A stretch of DNA of 33,503 nucleotides, taken from NCBI GenBank assembly GCA_030651035.1, contig JAUSCK010000278.1, forward strand, positions 1 to 33,503, read 5' to 3'. The DNA comes from Elusimicrobiota bacterium (lineage in GTDB: Bacteria; Elusimicrobiota; Elusimicrobia; Elusimicrobiales; UBA9959). Below the pieces are notes generated by a model that did not search any database, was not told the origin of the DNA, and was given only the letters and a program-made list of their open reading frames with translations. Both the position numbers and the translations under genes were made by a program. Shown here piece after piece: positions 25,546 to 33,068 of this stretch (position 1 is its first letter; every line of letters begins with the position of its first letter).

Positions 25546-25949
25546 TTCCGCCTCCTCTTTTTAATCCCGCCGCGCAGGTAGAAATACAGTCCGACAAAAC
25601 CGGAGATCACGAGAATAAGCCAGGCGGGGCTGGAAAGCCTGCCGCCCGCCTCGGACGAAGGCCCGGCGGGAACAGGCGGAACGGAGGAGGAGACCGCCAG
25701 GGCCGGGGCGGCGTTCGCGGGCTTCAGCGGGGCTTGTCCTTTTTTTGCCTCGGCCGGGGCGGCCTGAGCCGTAGTGTTTTCCACCATGGAAGCGGCAGCG
25801 AAGGGGGACAGCTTTCCGGCCCCCGCGGCGCAGGCGTCCGAATTTTTGGAGCAGTCAGCGGCATGAAGAAAGGATGAGGGATAAAGGACGAAGGAGGAAA
25901 TTAAGAGGGAAAGAACTATTCCTTTTGATAAACCCGGGTGTTTTTTCAT
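25542..25949 (-). CDS. Small exported, C-terminally anchored protein of low complexity
   Basis: 135 aa: a signal peptide (KGIVLSLLISSFVLYPSSFLHA, cleavage after about residue 30), then DCSKNSDACAAG with two cysteines, an Ala/Pro/Ser-rich linker (about 55-105), one transmembrane segment (WLILVISGFVGLYFYL, about 109-124) and a basic KKRRRK end. The topology would be a periplasmic linker with a short cytoplasmic tail. It overlaps the nitroreductase stop by ATGA and the next gene's start by 4 bp, so it is a true operon member. No function can be assigned. Confidence 0.75.
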   Translation of the reverse strand: MKKHPGLSKGIVLSLLISSFVLYPSSFLHAADCSKNSDACAAGAGKLSPFAAASMVENTTAQAAPAEAKKGQAPLKPANAAPALAVSSSVPPVPAGPSSEAGGRLSSPAWLILVISGFVGLYFYLRGGIKKRRRK

Positions 25950-26494
25950 ATCTTGTTGTAGGAAGAAAACTCTTCTCTTTTTTTGCGCGGGCGCGGGGCG
26001 GGGCTTTCAGCGGGGTAGCCCGCCGCCAGCAGAACCTCTATTTTCTTCCCGGAGCCAAGGCCCAGGACTTTCGCGCCGGCCTTGGCGCCGAACCAGCCCA
26101 GCCAGCAGGTGCCGAGGCCCTGCTCGGCCGCCTCCAGCACAAAATGCTCGGCGGCTATGCCTATGTCCATAAGGCGGAAATTCGTGCCCTGCACCTGGTT
26201 GCCAAGCCAGGCGCTGGCTTTGCCGGTATCGGAAACCACGGCGACTATCGCCGGGGCGGCCGCCGCGAATTTACAGGCGGAGTATACCCCGCTGAAAATC
26301 GCCGCGCAGAATTTCTCCCTGAACGCCGGCTCGTCTATTACGATAAACTTGTAGGGCTGGGCGTTGCAGGCCGACGGGGCCAGACGCGCGGCTTCGAGGC
26401 AGAGATCCAGCTTCTCCCTCTCCACCGGGATATCCTTGTATTTCCGTATGCTGCGGCGGGCCGCGGCCAGCTCAAGAAAACGGGATTCGGGCAT
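25946..26494 (-). CDS. Nitroreductase-family FMN oxidoreductase
   Basis: 182 aa. The FMN-phosphate signature AARRSIRKYKD (residues about 11-20) is followed by ARLAPSACNAQPYKFIVI (35-52). Typical later motifs are IGIAAEHFVLEAAEQGLGTCWLGWF (113-138) and a C-terminal AAGYPAESP-x-PRKKREE. These enzymes reduce nitro, quinone or enone substrates with NAD(P)H. The specific substrate is unknown. First gene of the operon leading to pyrC. It has no Shine-Dalgarno; TAAAAT lies exactly 6 nt before the ATG. Confidence 0.92.
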   Translation of the reverse strand: MPESRFLELAAARRSIRKYKDIPVEREKLDLCLEAARLAPSACNAQPYKFIVIDEPAFREKFCAAIFSGVYSACKFAAAAPAIVAVVSDTGKASAWLGNQVQGTNFRLMDIGIAAEHFVLEAAEQGLGTCWLGWFGAKAGAKVLGLGSGKKIEVLLAAGYPAESPAPRPRKKREEFSSYNKI

Positions 26495-26554
26495 AGCTAT
26501 ATTTTATAATATAAAAAGAACAGGATTAGACGCGCACAGCATACACCGCGCTAA
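26495..26554. promoter_or_regulatory. Divergent AT-rich promoter region, nitroreductase / PAS gene
   Basis: A 60-bp gap in which 26499-26516 is almost entirely A/T. On the - strand TAAAAT (26501-26506) lies 6 nt before the nitroreductase ATG, which would put transcription start at or next to the start codon. On the + strand TATAAT (26505-26510) lies 44 nt before the PAS gene. The two -10-like elements overlap, so the two promoters may compete. No clear -35 is seen for either. Confidence 0.45.
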
Positions 26555-26905
26555 ATGGATAAAATTATGGAAAATTGGAAAGACGGGGTTAATTTCGCGA
26601 TAACGGTCTGCGACGCTGAAGGGAAGATCATAGAGATGAACGGGAGATCGGCCGCCACCTTCGCGAAGGACGGGGGGGAAAGCCTGCTGGGCCAAAGCTT
26701 GCTGGACTGCCACCCGGAACCGTCGAGATCCAAAGTGAAAAAAATGCTGACCGAGCCTTTCACCAACGCCTACACCATAGAAAAGAACGGCGTTAAAAAG
26801 CTGATCTACCAGACCCCCTGGCTGAAAGACGGCAAGCCCGCCGGTCTCGTTGAGCTGTCGCTGGAGATCCCCGCCGAGATGCCGCACTTCGCGCGGAAGC
26901 CGTAA
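26555..26905 (+). CDS. Small single-domain PAS protein
   Basis: 116 aa. The whole length reads as one PAS domain: ITVCDAEGKIIEMNGRS (about 16-32), SLLGQSLLDCHPEPSRSK (43-60), YTIEKNGVKKLIYQTPW (71-87), and a final LSLEIPAEMPHF. Stand-alone proteins of this type, with the LDCHPEPSRSK motif, occur widely in Bacteroidetes-like and related bacteria. No output domain is present, so it probably binds a small ligand or partner; the signal is unknown. It ends 4 bp from the convergent TerC gene. No clear Shine-Dalgarno; a second in-frame ATG lies 12 nt downstream. Confidence 0.82.
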   Translation: MDKIMENWKDGVNFAITVCDAEGKIIEMNGRSAATFAKDGGESLLGQSLLDCHPEPSRSKVKKMLTEPFTNAYTIEKNGVKKLIYQTPWLKDGKPAGLVELSLEIPAEMPHFARKP

Positions 26906-26909
26906 TCGT

Positions 26910-27668
26910 TTACTTGCCGGCCCCTGGCGCTTCCGTGTAGGCTTCGCGCAGATGCACCGGCTTTTCCGTGCGCGCCCGCATTTTCAAATTGATCATCTCC
27001 ACCATCACCGAGAAGGCCATGGCGAAGTAGGTGTAGCCCTTCGGGATGTGCTGGCCCAGGCCGTCGGCCACCAGGTTGACGCCGATAAGGATGAGGAAGC
27101 TCAGCGCCAGCATCTTGATGGTGGGGTGGCGCTCGACGAAATCGCCGATGGCGCGCGACCACCACATCATAAAGACCACCGAGATCACCACCGCCGCCAC
27201 CATCACCGAGACCTGCTGAGCCATACCCACCGCCGTGATCACAGAATCCAGCGAGAAAATTATATCCAGCAGCATTATCTGGACTATTACGCCGCGGAAG
27301 GTCGCGGCGGCCTTAGCCGAACTATGCCCCGCAGTCCCCTCCAGCTTTTCGTGGATCTCGAAGGTGCTTTTACCGATGAGGAACATGCCGCCAATAAGCA
27401 GGATAAGGTCCCGCCCGCTCACAGCGTGCCCGAACGGAGAGAACAGCGGCGAAGTGAGCCTCATAACCCAGGTCAGCGACAGCAGGAGGCCGATGCGCAT
27501 CAGCATGGCCAGCGCCAGCCCCATCCGCCGCGCCCTGTCCCGCTGCGACTCCGGCAGCTTACCAGCCAGGATAGAGATGAAAATAATGTTGTCGACGCCG
27601 AGAACTATCTCCAGCACCGTCAGCGTCAGCAGCGCTATCCAGATCTGCGGGTTTAACAGCCATTCCAT
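26910..27668 (-). CDS. TerC-family integral membrane protein
   Basis: 252 aa from the ATG of MEWLLNPQIW, chosen because AGGAG lies 8 nt upstream; an in-frame TTG at 27701 would add 11 residues. About seven membrane helices. The family hallmark acidic residues appear in two related helices: VLEIVLGVDNIIFI (Glu20, Asp26) and MLLDIIFSLDSVITA. TerC-family proteins are linked to metal efflux (Mn2+) and to metallation of exported proteins in several bacteria; which applies here is unknown. It follows mutL by 29 nt and is probably co-transcribed. Confidence 0.92.
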   Translation of the reverse strand: MEWLLNPQIWIALLTLTVLEIVLGVDNIIFISILAGKLPESQRDRARRMGLALAMLMRIGLLLSLTWVMRLTSPLFSPFGHAVSGRDLILLIGGMFLIGKSTFEIHEKLEGTAGHSSAKAAATFRGVIVQIMLLDIIFSLDSVITAVGMAQQVSVMVAAVVISVVFMMWWSRAIGDFVERHPTIKMLALSFLILIGVNLVADGLGQHIPKGYTYFAMAFSVMVEMINLKMRARTEKPVHLREAYTEAPGAGK

Positions 27669-27697
27669 GTGCGTTTCTCCTGAAATTAAATTTAAGA

Positions 27698-29461
27698 TCA
27701 AAGCGCGCTGCTGCGCTGGAAGCGGCGGGCGATGTCGGACCCAGACAGGTAGAACAGGGTGGGGCGCCCGTGCGGGCAGTGGTAGCTGTCTTTTGTCTTT
27801 TTCAGATCTTCCATCAGCCGCAGAGCCTCCTGCGGCTTCACGAAATCGTGCGCCTTTATGGACTTCTTGCAGGCCATGGTGGCGATAATATTCCGCTTTA
27901 TGTCCTCGGCGGCCTTTTCGGGCTCGCCCAGAACCTCAGACAGGTAGCCCAAGAATTCGGCGAAGGCCGGCTGCGTGAAGTAGAAAAGGGCGGGCGCCGC
28001 GCGCAGCAGGGCCACGGCCGGGCCGCGCTGATCGATCTCAAAACCCGCGGAGTTCAGCCAGTCCCGCCATTTAAGCACCGTCTCCATCTGCGAGCGCGAA
28101 AGCTCGGTCTCCAGGGGCACCAGCAGCGGCTGCACCTTTATTGAGCCTTTTGAAAACTCGTCCAGGTATTTCTCGAACAGCACCCGCTCCTGCGCGGCGT
28201 GCTGGTCCACTACCAGCAGGCCGGCGGCGCTTTCGAAAAGGAGGTAGCTCTTGGCCAGCTGGCCGAGATAAGCCAGGTCATGCCCGCGCCAGTCGGGCGC
28301 GGCCGCGGCGTCCTGCGGCGGAGCCTGGCCCGGGGCGTCGAAAAGGCTGCCGGTTTCCGCGGCGGGAGGGGGGGGAGCCGCGCCCTCGCGGTAGGCGGGC
28401 ACGTCGGGCGCGGCGAATCTGCTTTCGCCGGCGGGGGCCGTCATCTCCACGGCGGCGGTCTGCTTTGAAAGCAGCTCCTCGTAAATAGTGTTGGAGATCG
28501 TCTTGAAGATCTCGTTCTCGGAAGAAAACTTCACATCGCGCTTCTGCGGGTGTATGTTGGCGTCGAAAGAGCCGGGGTCCAGCTCCACGAACAGCGCGCA
28601 GGCGGGATGGCGGCCGGTGAGCATGTGGCCGTAGCCGCGGTAAAAGGCCTGGCGCAGCAGGGCCGAGGCCACCGGGCGGCGGTTCACGAAGAAATGCTGG
28701 TTGGCGCGCGTGGCGGACAGCGCGTCGGGCCTGGAGACAAGGCCGTAGACGGCCATGCCGGCGGTTTTGCCCTCCACCCGGGCCAGCCCGCCGTAAATGT
28801 TCCTGCCGAAGATCGCGGCGGCGCGGTTCTTGAGGTTCTCCCACAGGCCGCCGGGGAGGGCGGGCAGCGAAAGTATCTCCGTCCCGTCTATCACCAGCCT
28901 GAACGAAACCCCGAGGTTGGCCAGCGCGGCTTCCTCGACGGTCTTAATAAGCTGGGCCCGCTCGGCGGCGTCGCTCTTCATGAACTTGGCGCGCGCGGGC
29001 GTGTTAAAAAAAAGATCCGCGGCCTCGATCGTAGTCCCCTTCACCGGCGGGGCGGGAAGTTCGGCCGTCACCCGGCCGCCCTCGCCCTCGATGGCGTAGC
29101 CTGAATCGGCCCCGGCGCGGAAGGAGGCCATTTTAAGGCGCGACACGGCGAAAACGGAGTAGAGGGCCTCGCCGCGGAAACCGAAGGTGGCGAGGGAATA
29201 AATATCGTCGAAAACATTGAGCTTGCTGGTGGCGTGGCGGCCCAGGGCCAGGCGCAGGTCCTCGCGGTCCATGCCGCGCCCGTCGTCGTGCACGCGGATG
29301 AGGCCGCGGCCGGCCTTCTTTATTTCTATCTCGATCTTCGACGCGCCGGCGTCCAGGGAATTTTCCATGAGCTCTTTCAGCACGGAGGCGGGGCGCTCTA
29401 TAACCTCGCCAGCGGCTATCTTGGAGACCACTTCTTCAGGAAGAACTTTAATTTCCGGCAT
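27698..29461 (-). CDS. mutL: DNA mismatch repair protein MutL
   Basis: 587 aa. N-terminal GHL ATPase: IAAGEVIERPASVLKELMENSLDAGA (15-40; catalytic Glu30, Mg-binding Asn34), DDGRGM (58-63), GRHATSK, and TFGFRGEAL (about 91-99). A proline/alanine-rich linker spans about 345-395. The C-terminal dimerisation domain has an intact DQHAAQERVLFE endonuclease motif (near 418, form DQHAx2Ex4E), ACKKSIKAHD, and CPHGRP near 565. This is therefore a nicking MutL as in bacteria without MutH. It has no Shine-Dalgarno, with TAAAAT 6 nt before the ATG. An IS element lies 50 bp upstream. Confidence 0.96.
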   Translation of the reverse strand: MPEIKVLPEEVVSKIAAGEVIERPASVLKELMENSLDAGASKIEIEIKKAGRGLIRVHDDGRGMDREDLRLALGRHATSKLNVFDDIYSLATFGFRGEALYSVFAVSRLKMASFRAGADSGYAIEGEGGRVTAELPAPPVKGTTIEAADLFFNTPARAKFMKSDAAERAQLIKTVEEAALANLGVSFRLVIDGTEILSLPALPGGLWENLKNRAAAIFGRNIYGGLARVEGKTAGMAVYGLVSRPDALSATRANQHFFVNRRPVASALLRQAFYRGYGHMLTGRHPACALFVELDPGSFDANIHPQKRDVKFSSENEIFKTISNTIYEELLSKQTAAVEMTAPAGESRFAAPDVPAYREGAAPPPPAAETGSLFDAPGQAPPQDAAAAPDWRGHDLAYLGQLAKSYLLFESAAGLLVVDQHAAQERVLFEKYLDEFSKGSIKVQPLLVPLETELSRSQMETVLKWRDWLNSAGFEIDQRGPAVALLRAAPALFYFTQPAFAEFLGYLSEVLGEPEKAAEDIKRNIIATMACKKSIKAHDFVKPQEALRLMEDLKKTKDSYHCPHGRPTLFYLSGSDIARRFQRSSAL

Positions 29462-29467
29462 ATACTG

Positions 29468-29473
29468 ATTTTA
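29468..29473 (-). promoter_or_regulatory. Candidate -10 of mutL, leaderless arrangement
   Basis: TAAAAT on the - strand, separated from the mutL ATG by 6 nt (CAGTAT), with no ribosome binding site. Normal transcription start would fall at or next to the ATG. No good -35 is seen. The IS edge lies 38 nt further upstream, so any upstream elements beyond that point have been replaced by IS sequence. Confidence 0.4.
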
Positions 29474-29507
29474 CAATACTATCTATGTGCCGTATCAGGG
29501 GCTATAC

Positions 29508-29511
29508 CCAT
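29508..29511. repeat. Target-site duplication CCAT, left
   Basis: CCAT at 29508-29511 immediately left of the IS recurs at 31272-31275 immediately right of it. A 4-bp duplication is usual for the IS1380 family. With only 4 bp, chance cannot be excluded. Confidence 0.55.
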
Positions 29512-29528
29512 CCCAAAAGCTCACGTAA
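29512..29528 (+). repeat. IS1380 terminal inverted repeat, left
   Basis: CCCAAAAGCTCACGTAA; 16 of 17 bases match the reverse complement of the right end. This is the end distal to the transposase start. Confidence 0.85.
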
Positions 29529-29633
29529 CTTTCAATAGGCCGATTTGGGAACGTGGAAGACACTAAAAATTAAAAAATCTTCCGTTTTAAGACTGTCTCA
29601 TGGCCAGCCGGGTGGCATGCCGATCGACTACCT

Positions 29634-29667
29634 CGTCCCTCACGGACTTTTTCGGTCCTCAGGGACG
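29634..29667. repeat. Imperfect hairpin inside the IS, downstream of the transposase
   Basis: CGTCCCT (29634-29640) pairs with AGGGACG (29661-29667), and GGAC with GTCC inside, around a T-rich loop. It lies 95 bp past the transposase stop and 105 bp inside the IS end. It could stop read-through transcription or protect the 3' end. The rest of 29529-29761 shows no gene. Confidence 0.5.
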
Positions 29668-29761
29668 GTCAGCTTACCCTTTTTCCTCTCGTTACCTCCT
29701 TCGGGACATACCTCTCCCGTAAGTGCCAAAGTTATCAGTCTTATCAACAAGCGCCAGGCTT

Positions 29762-31069
29762 CTACGTCGCGCTCATATTCGTGGAAAGCCACAGCAGCCT
29801 ATATCTCGCGTCTTCAAATATCTGCCGGAAAGGATAATTCTCAGGTATCTTCAGCCATAAATATCTCGCCTTGCGACTGACTATTCCGGCCAGCCGGATC
29901 ATCCGGAATCGCAACGTCTTGATTGTAAAATGTCTCCAGCTCTCAGGCAGCGCCAGATGCTTGAACGCCGCGCTCACCGTACAGGATAATAGCGCCATTT
30001 GGAAATACGCCGCATTCGCCATAAACTCGCGGCATGGCAGCTTTGACAAGCCAAACCCGCCTGAAAGCTCTTTGTTCACATTCTCGGAACCGTCCTGCCT
30101 CGTCCGGTGAAACTGCAATACCAGCCCTGCCGGCCAGGTATCCATGCTCGTAAGCACAGCATGGTATTCATACGGGCTTTTATCAAATAACCCGGGGTCT
30201 TCCTTGGGCCACCGTATCACAATCATCCGGCAGGCTGGTAAATCCTGGGCTTCCACAAAAACATGCAGGTCTTCGGCTATCTCGCTTTTGCGGTTTTTCC
30301 ACGCTCCCGTCTTATAAGGTTTCCACCTGCTTTCCGGTATCCCATAGATCGCTTCCATTACGTTCTCGTCCTTCCTCATTGTGATGGTAAAATCAACTTC
30401 CTTTTTCATAAGGACCCGCACTACCTTCGCCTGAAATCCGGCGCTGTCCGACCTCACCCGCAACGGTATCCCGGGCAGCGCCGCTATCGTCCGCTTTAAC
30501 AGCGCGGCTATGTTCGCCATCGGCGACGCTGTCCCTTTACGGAATATTCCTGCCATCGGCATCATTAATTCCGAACACGTAACCGCCACCGGGTTGTATC
30601 CCCACAACCCTTCATAATTCATCTCTACATCGGATTTCTGGGACTCCAAAAAGAATGAGTCCACGTCCAATGTCACACGTATGAACTTACACGCGCGCAC
30701 CACCTTCGCCGCTGCCGCCAGTTGTATCCGCCCCAATTGATGCACTGTCTTGCACCCAAACCGCCTCAGCCATTCCCCCAGCGTATTCGACGCCGGCAGG
30801 CCTCCCCATAATTCGCGCAGCCCGTCGTCGCCCTGTAACACCGAAATATTATCCAGCGCTTCCCCGCCAGATTGGATCAACCCCATCAGCGCGAACGCGC
30901 TTTCGGCCGGCTTATATCCCCGCGCCCGCTCCTTCAACGGCAACGCGTTAGTCTGTTCTTCCAGCCCAAGACTTTTCGCCATCCCGAGCAGCAAGGGTAG
31001 TCCGGCAAAGGATGTGATAGCCTGCTTTGTCGTCGAGACTTTAAACTTATCAAGGTTTTTTGTTACCAT
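29762..31069 (-). CDS. IS1380-family DDE transposase
   Basis: 435 aa, full length. The N-terminal half has the family's LQGDDGLRELWGG and ASNTLGEWLRRFG (about 78-105). The DDE catalytic core is visible: first Asp in VTLDVDSFF (Asp135/137), second in RSDSAGF (Asp208), and the Glu in GSENVNKELSGGFG (Glu329 or Glu334), followed by C-x-x-F-x-A-N-A-A. No frameshift or internal stop, so it may be functional. Start at MVTKNLDKF. No strong Shine-Dalgarno; a 7-bp inverted pair ATGTACC/GGTACAT (31074-31080 and 31111-31117) lies just upstream and may control expression. Confidence 0.92.
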   Translation of the reverse strand: MVTKNLDKFKVSTTKQAITSFAGLPLLLGMAKSLGLEEQTNALPLKERARGYKPAESAFALMGLIQSGGEALDNISVLQGDDGLRELWGGLPASNTLGEWLRRFGCKTVHQLGRIQLAAAAKVVRACKFIRVTLDVDSFFLESQKSDVEMNYEGLWGYNPVAVTCSELMMPMAGIFRKGTASPMANIAALLKRTIAALPGIPLRVRSDSAGFQAKVVRVLMKKEVDFTITMRKDENVMEAIYGIPESRWKPYKTGAWKNRKSEIAEDLHVFVEAQDLPACRMIVIRWPKEDPGLFDKSPYEYHAVLTSMDTWPAGLVLQFHRTRQDGSENVNKELSGGFGLSKLPCREFMANAAYFQMALLSCTVSAAFKHLALPESWRHFTIKTLRFRMIRLAGIVSRKARYLWLKIPENYPFRQIFEDARYRLLWLSTNMSAT

Positions 31070-31253
31070 TTAGATGTACCTCGTGGATTGAATTTGCGTT
31101 CTACCTACGGGGTACATTTTATTTGTTTTGAAAGCCGTGCGGTTAAAAAAATCACCAACTTTGCCGGTTTTGGTACAACCCCTTTGTTTTAGCCTGATTT
31201 TTCACCGTTTTGGTGAAAGCCTGACAGGTACTTCTTCGTCGTATGTTCAAATA

Positions 31254-31270
31254 TTACGTGAGCTCTTGGG
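31254..31270 (-). repeat. IS1380 terminal inverted repeat, right
   Basis: TTACGTGAGCTCTTGGG on the + strand, the reverse complement (one mismatch) of 29512-29528. With the next A (31271) included, the 4 bp beyond are CCAT as at the left end. Confidence 0.85.
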
Positions 31271-31271
31271 A

Positions 31272-31675
31272 CCATTATAAGCACGGTGGGTTTTGGTGTT
31301 GGCAATCCTATCCCGTTCCTGTCGCAGCCCGAACTTTCAGAAATGGTAGAAGCTAATTTGGTTTCGCCTTTCATGATCTTAAAACATTCCCTGCTGCCGT
31401 TGAAGCAACTTAACGGCGGCAGAGTTATTGTGTTTGGAAGCATTACGTCGTTCAAGGCGGAGGAAGGCGCTTCCGGCTACACCGCGACAAAAATGGCGGT
31501 AAGAGGCCTGATCGAGGCCACACGGCGGGAACTGAAGAGCGGCTTCCAATCTGTTTCGGTCCACGGAGTATACACGGGCAGCATGAGTAAGGTCGGTATT
31601 TCAAGTGTCCTGGACGCAGTTTCCTGCCTTGTCCATATGCCTTGCGGCGTACACGCGGATATTATTATTGATTAA
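31272..31675 (+). pseudogene. Truncated short-chain dehydrogenase/reductase (SDR) fragment
   Basis: The C-terminal two-thirds of an SDR. From the IS edge it reads II-STVGFGVGNP (the N-N-A-G region), MVEANLVSPFMI, GGRVIVFGSITS (catalytic Ser), and GYTATKMAVRGL (catalytic Tyr and Lys of YxxxK), ending at ADIIID. The Rossmann TGxxxGxG N-terminus is missing and the homology begins exactly at the IS boundary. A few SDR-like codons (about 29471-29511, ...AVSGAIPI) continue in the same frame on the far side of the IS, so the IS probably inserted into an already truncated remnant next to mutL. It overlaps the convergent lipoprotein gene by 3 bp. A GTG at 31286 could start a 129-aa peptide, but it would not be an enzyme. 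Confidence 0.75.
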
Positions 31676-32868
31676 TGGACTTCAACTTTAAACGCTGATG
31701 TTCCTGTTTTCTCGCCCAGGGAATCGGAGCCCTGCGGAATAAGCGCGAGTGTAAGTTTTTGAAAAGATTGAAATCCGTATTTTTTATTTTCACTCTCATC
31801 ATTTCCCGCTTCTACGGCGTGCATCCGTACTGCGACTAAATGCCATTTAGGATAAACCACCAAATATTGGCCTAGCCAGCCATCAGCGCCGAATCCACCT
31901 GTAAAATCGTCGGAAGATTTATTGCGGCCCTTCCTCTCCGGTGTGGCGATATCCGTTCCCACCGGCGGTTGTGTTTTTTGACTAGGATACAGCCACCATA
32001 ACATGCCATACCATGTTATATTGTCCCGTGCGGGGGAAATAGATGTCCGCACCCAGGAAGCAGGAATGAGTTGTTTTCCTTTCCAACGTCCAGTATCCGC
32101 CATCAGTTGGCCGATTCGGGCTAAGTCACGAGGGAACAACCATAACCCGCCATAGGCCATAACATTACCTGCCGGGTCGCGGTCCCAATCATATGACGAA
32201 ATCCCCATCGGCTTAAATAACCGATCCCTAAGGTATATGTCTAAAGGCTTTCCTGCTGCCATTTGGACTATCCCAGGGATAAGCGCAACCGCCTCGTTGC
32301 TGTATGAGAAATTCTTTCCAGGTTCGTCAGTAACCGGCAATCCGGCCGAGTAGCGTATTACGTCGTGCTGCTGATAAAGTCTTTCCGCGCTTTGTTCGTG
32401 ATATAACCCGGAAGTGTGGGTCATTATATTCCATAAAGTGATTTTTGTTTTCTTACCTTTACCCCATTCCGGGTACCATTTGGAAACAGGCGTGTTGAGT
32501 CCCGGGATTTTACCTTCTTTAATAAGAAGCCCAACCGCCAGTGATACAACACTTTTTGTTATGGAATTTACACGGAGCGGCTGTTTTGTGTCGTGACCAA
32601 AATACCGTTCCGCCACTAAATGCCCATCTTTAATTACAATAAGCGCATGGGAGCGGGTGGTTTGCGCTTCAGTAACCAATGCGGCAAGAGCTGCCGGGGC
32701 GATTCCGACATCTTCCGGTTTTGCCCTGGGGAAGAAATCATTATCGCTTACTTCTGATTCAAAAAAGTGCGCCTGAGCCGGTGGAGAACTATTGCGACAT
32801 GCTGCCAGCGAGATCGCCACTGCCAGGGAGATTGCGACTCGCGCAACATCGACATGGAAGGAAAACAT
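31672..32868 (-). CDS. Serine hydrolase of the class C beta-lactamase/penicillin-binding-protein family, lipoprotein
   Basis: 398 aa. Signal peptide with lipobox LAAC (Cys24), so it is probably lipid-anchored. The catalytic SxxK is SITK (Ser102, Lys105) and the second motif is YSN (Tyr189-Asn191). MTHTSGL and LFKPMGISSYDW are typical of the esterase/DD-peptidase-like 'beta-lactamase' family. The mature enzyme may be an esterase, amidase or peptidase; resistance cannot be inferred. GC content is visibly lower than that of the mutL and pyr genes, and it lies between IS remnants, suggesting horizontal acquisition. No good Shine-Dalgarno before the ATG. Confidence 0.9.
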   Translation of the reverse strand: MFSFHVDVARVAISLAVAISLAACRNSSPPAQAHFFESEVSDNDFFPRAKPEDVGIAPAALAALVTEAQTTRSHALIVIKDGHLVAERYFGHDTKQPLRVNSITKSVVSLAVGLLIKEGKIPGLNTPVSKWYPEWGKGKKTKITLWNIMTHTSGLYHEQSAERLYQQHDVIRYSAGLPVTDEPGKNFSYSNEAVALIPGIVQMAAGKPLDIYLRDRLFKPMGISSYDWDRDPAGNVMAYGGLWLFPRDLARIGQLMADTGRWKGKQLIPASWVRTSISPARDNITWYGMLWWLYPSQKTQPPVGTDIATPERKGRNKSSDDFTGGFGADGWLGQYLVVYPKWHLVAVRMHAVEAGNDESENKKYGFQSFQKLTLALIPQGSDSLGEKTGTSAFKVEVH

Positions 32869-33019
32869 TGTAGTCCGTATAAGGCCTGTTTTCGTAAGCG
32901 CTTCCTTGATTTCGGTCTTTCCGCTGCTTGAAAATTTTCGGAAAAAGCTCCCCTTCCTTTATTTTATCAATAATACAAAAAAATCAGTGTATTTCTTTGG
33001 ATCTAAGAAAAGCCCTCTT

Positions 33020-33042
33020 CGCCCGGTTGTTGTCGCCGGGCG
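33020..33042. terminator. Hairpin downstream of the IS91 transposase remnant
   Basis: CGCCCGG (33020-33026) and CCGGGCG (33036-33042) with a 9-nt loop. Read on the - strand it is followed by AAGAGGGCTTTTCTT. It may be a transcription terminator or part of the IS91-type replication end; I could not identify the exact IS terminus. The remaining 32869-33068 gap holds AT-rich sequence and a run of nine Gs (33052-33060). Confidence 0.45.
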
Positions 33043-33068
33043 CGCTGGAGAGGGGGGGGGTGTTTGGC

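Larger units (their letters stand above)
29512..31271 (-). mobile_element. IS1380-family insertion sequence, about 1760 bp, complete
   Basis: Terminal inverted repeats of 17 bp with one mismatch: CCCAAAAGCTCACGTAA at 29512-29528 and the complement of CCCAAGAGCTCACGTAA at 31254-31270. CCAT flanks on both sides. The single transposase gene lies between, leaving about 230 bp of non-coding sequence at the 3' side and 185 bp at the 5' side. Intact frame and near-perfect ends suggest a recent, possibly active copy. It lies 50 bp upstream of mutL. Confidence 0.85.

Noticed and set aside
27669-27701. TTG start for the TerC gene at 27701
   Set aside because: AGGAG sits 8 nt before the ATG at 27668, and the family N-terminus begins near MEWLLNPQIW.
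28278-28844. 188-aa - strand frame inside mutL
   Set aside because: It lies out of frame within mutL and is Arg/Pro-rich, as expected of GC-driven shadow reading.
31189-31455. 88-aa - strand frame across the IS edge and SDR fragment
   Set aside because: It spans the IS/SDR junction and is antisense to SDR motifs; no start signal or recognisable domain.
31286-31675. Intact 129-aa SDR enzyme starting at GTG 31286
   Set aside because: It lacks the nucleotide-binding N-terminus, begins at an IS edge, and has no ribosome binding site.
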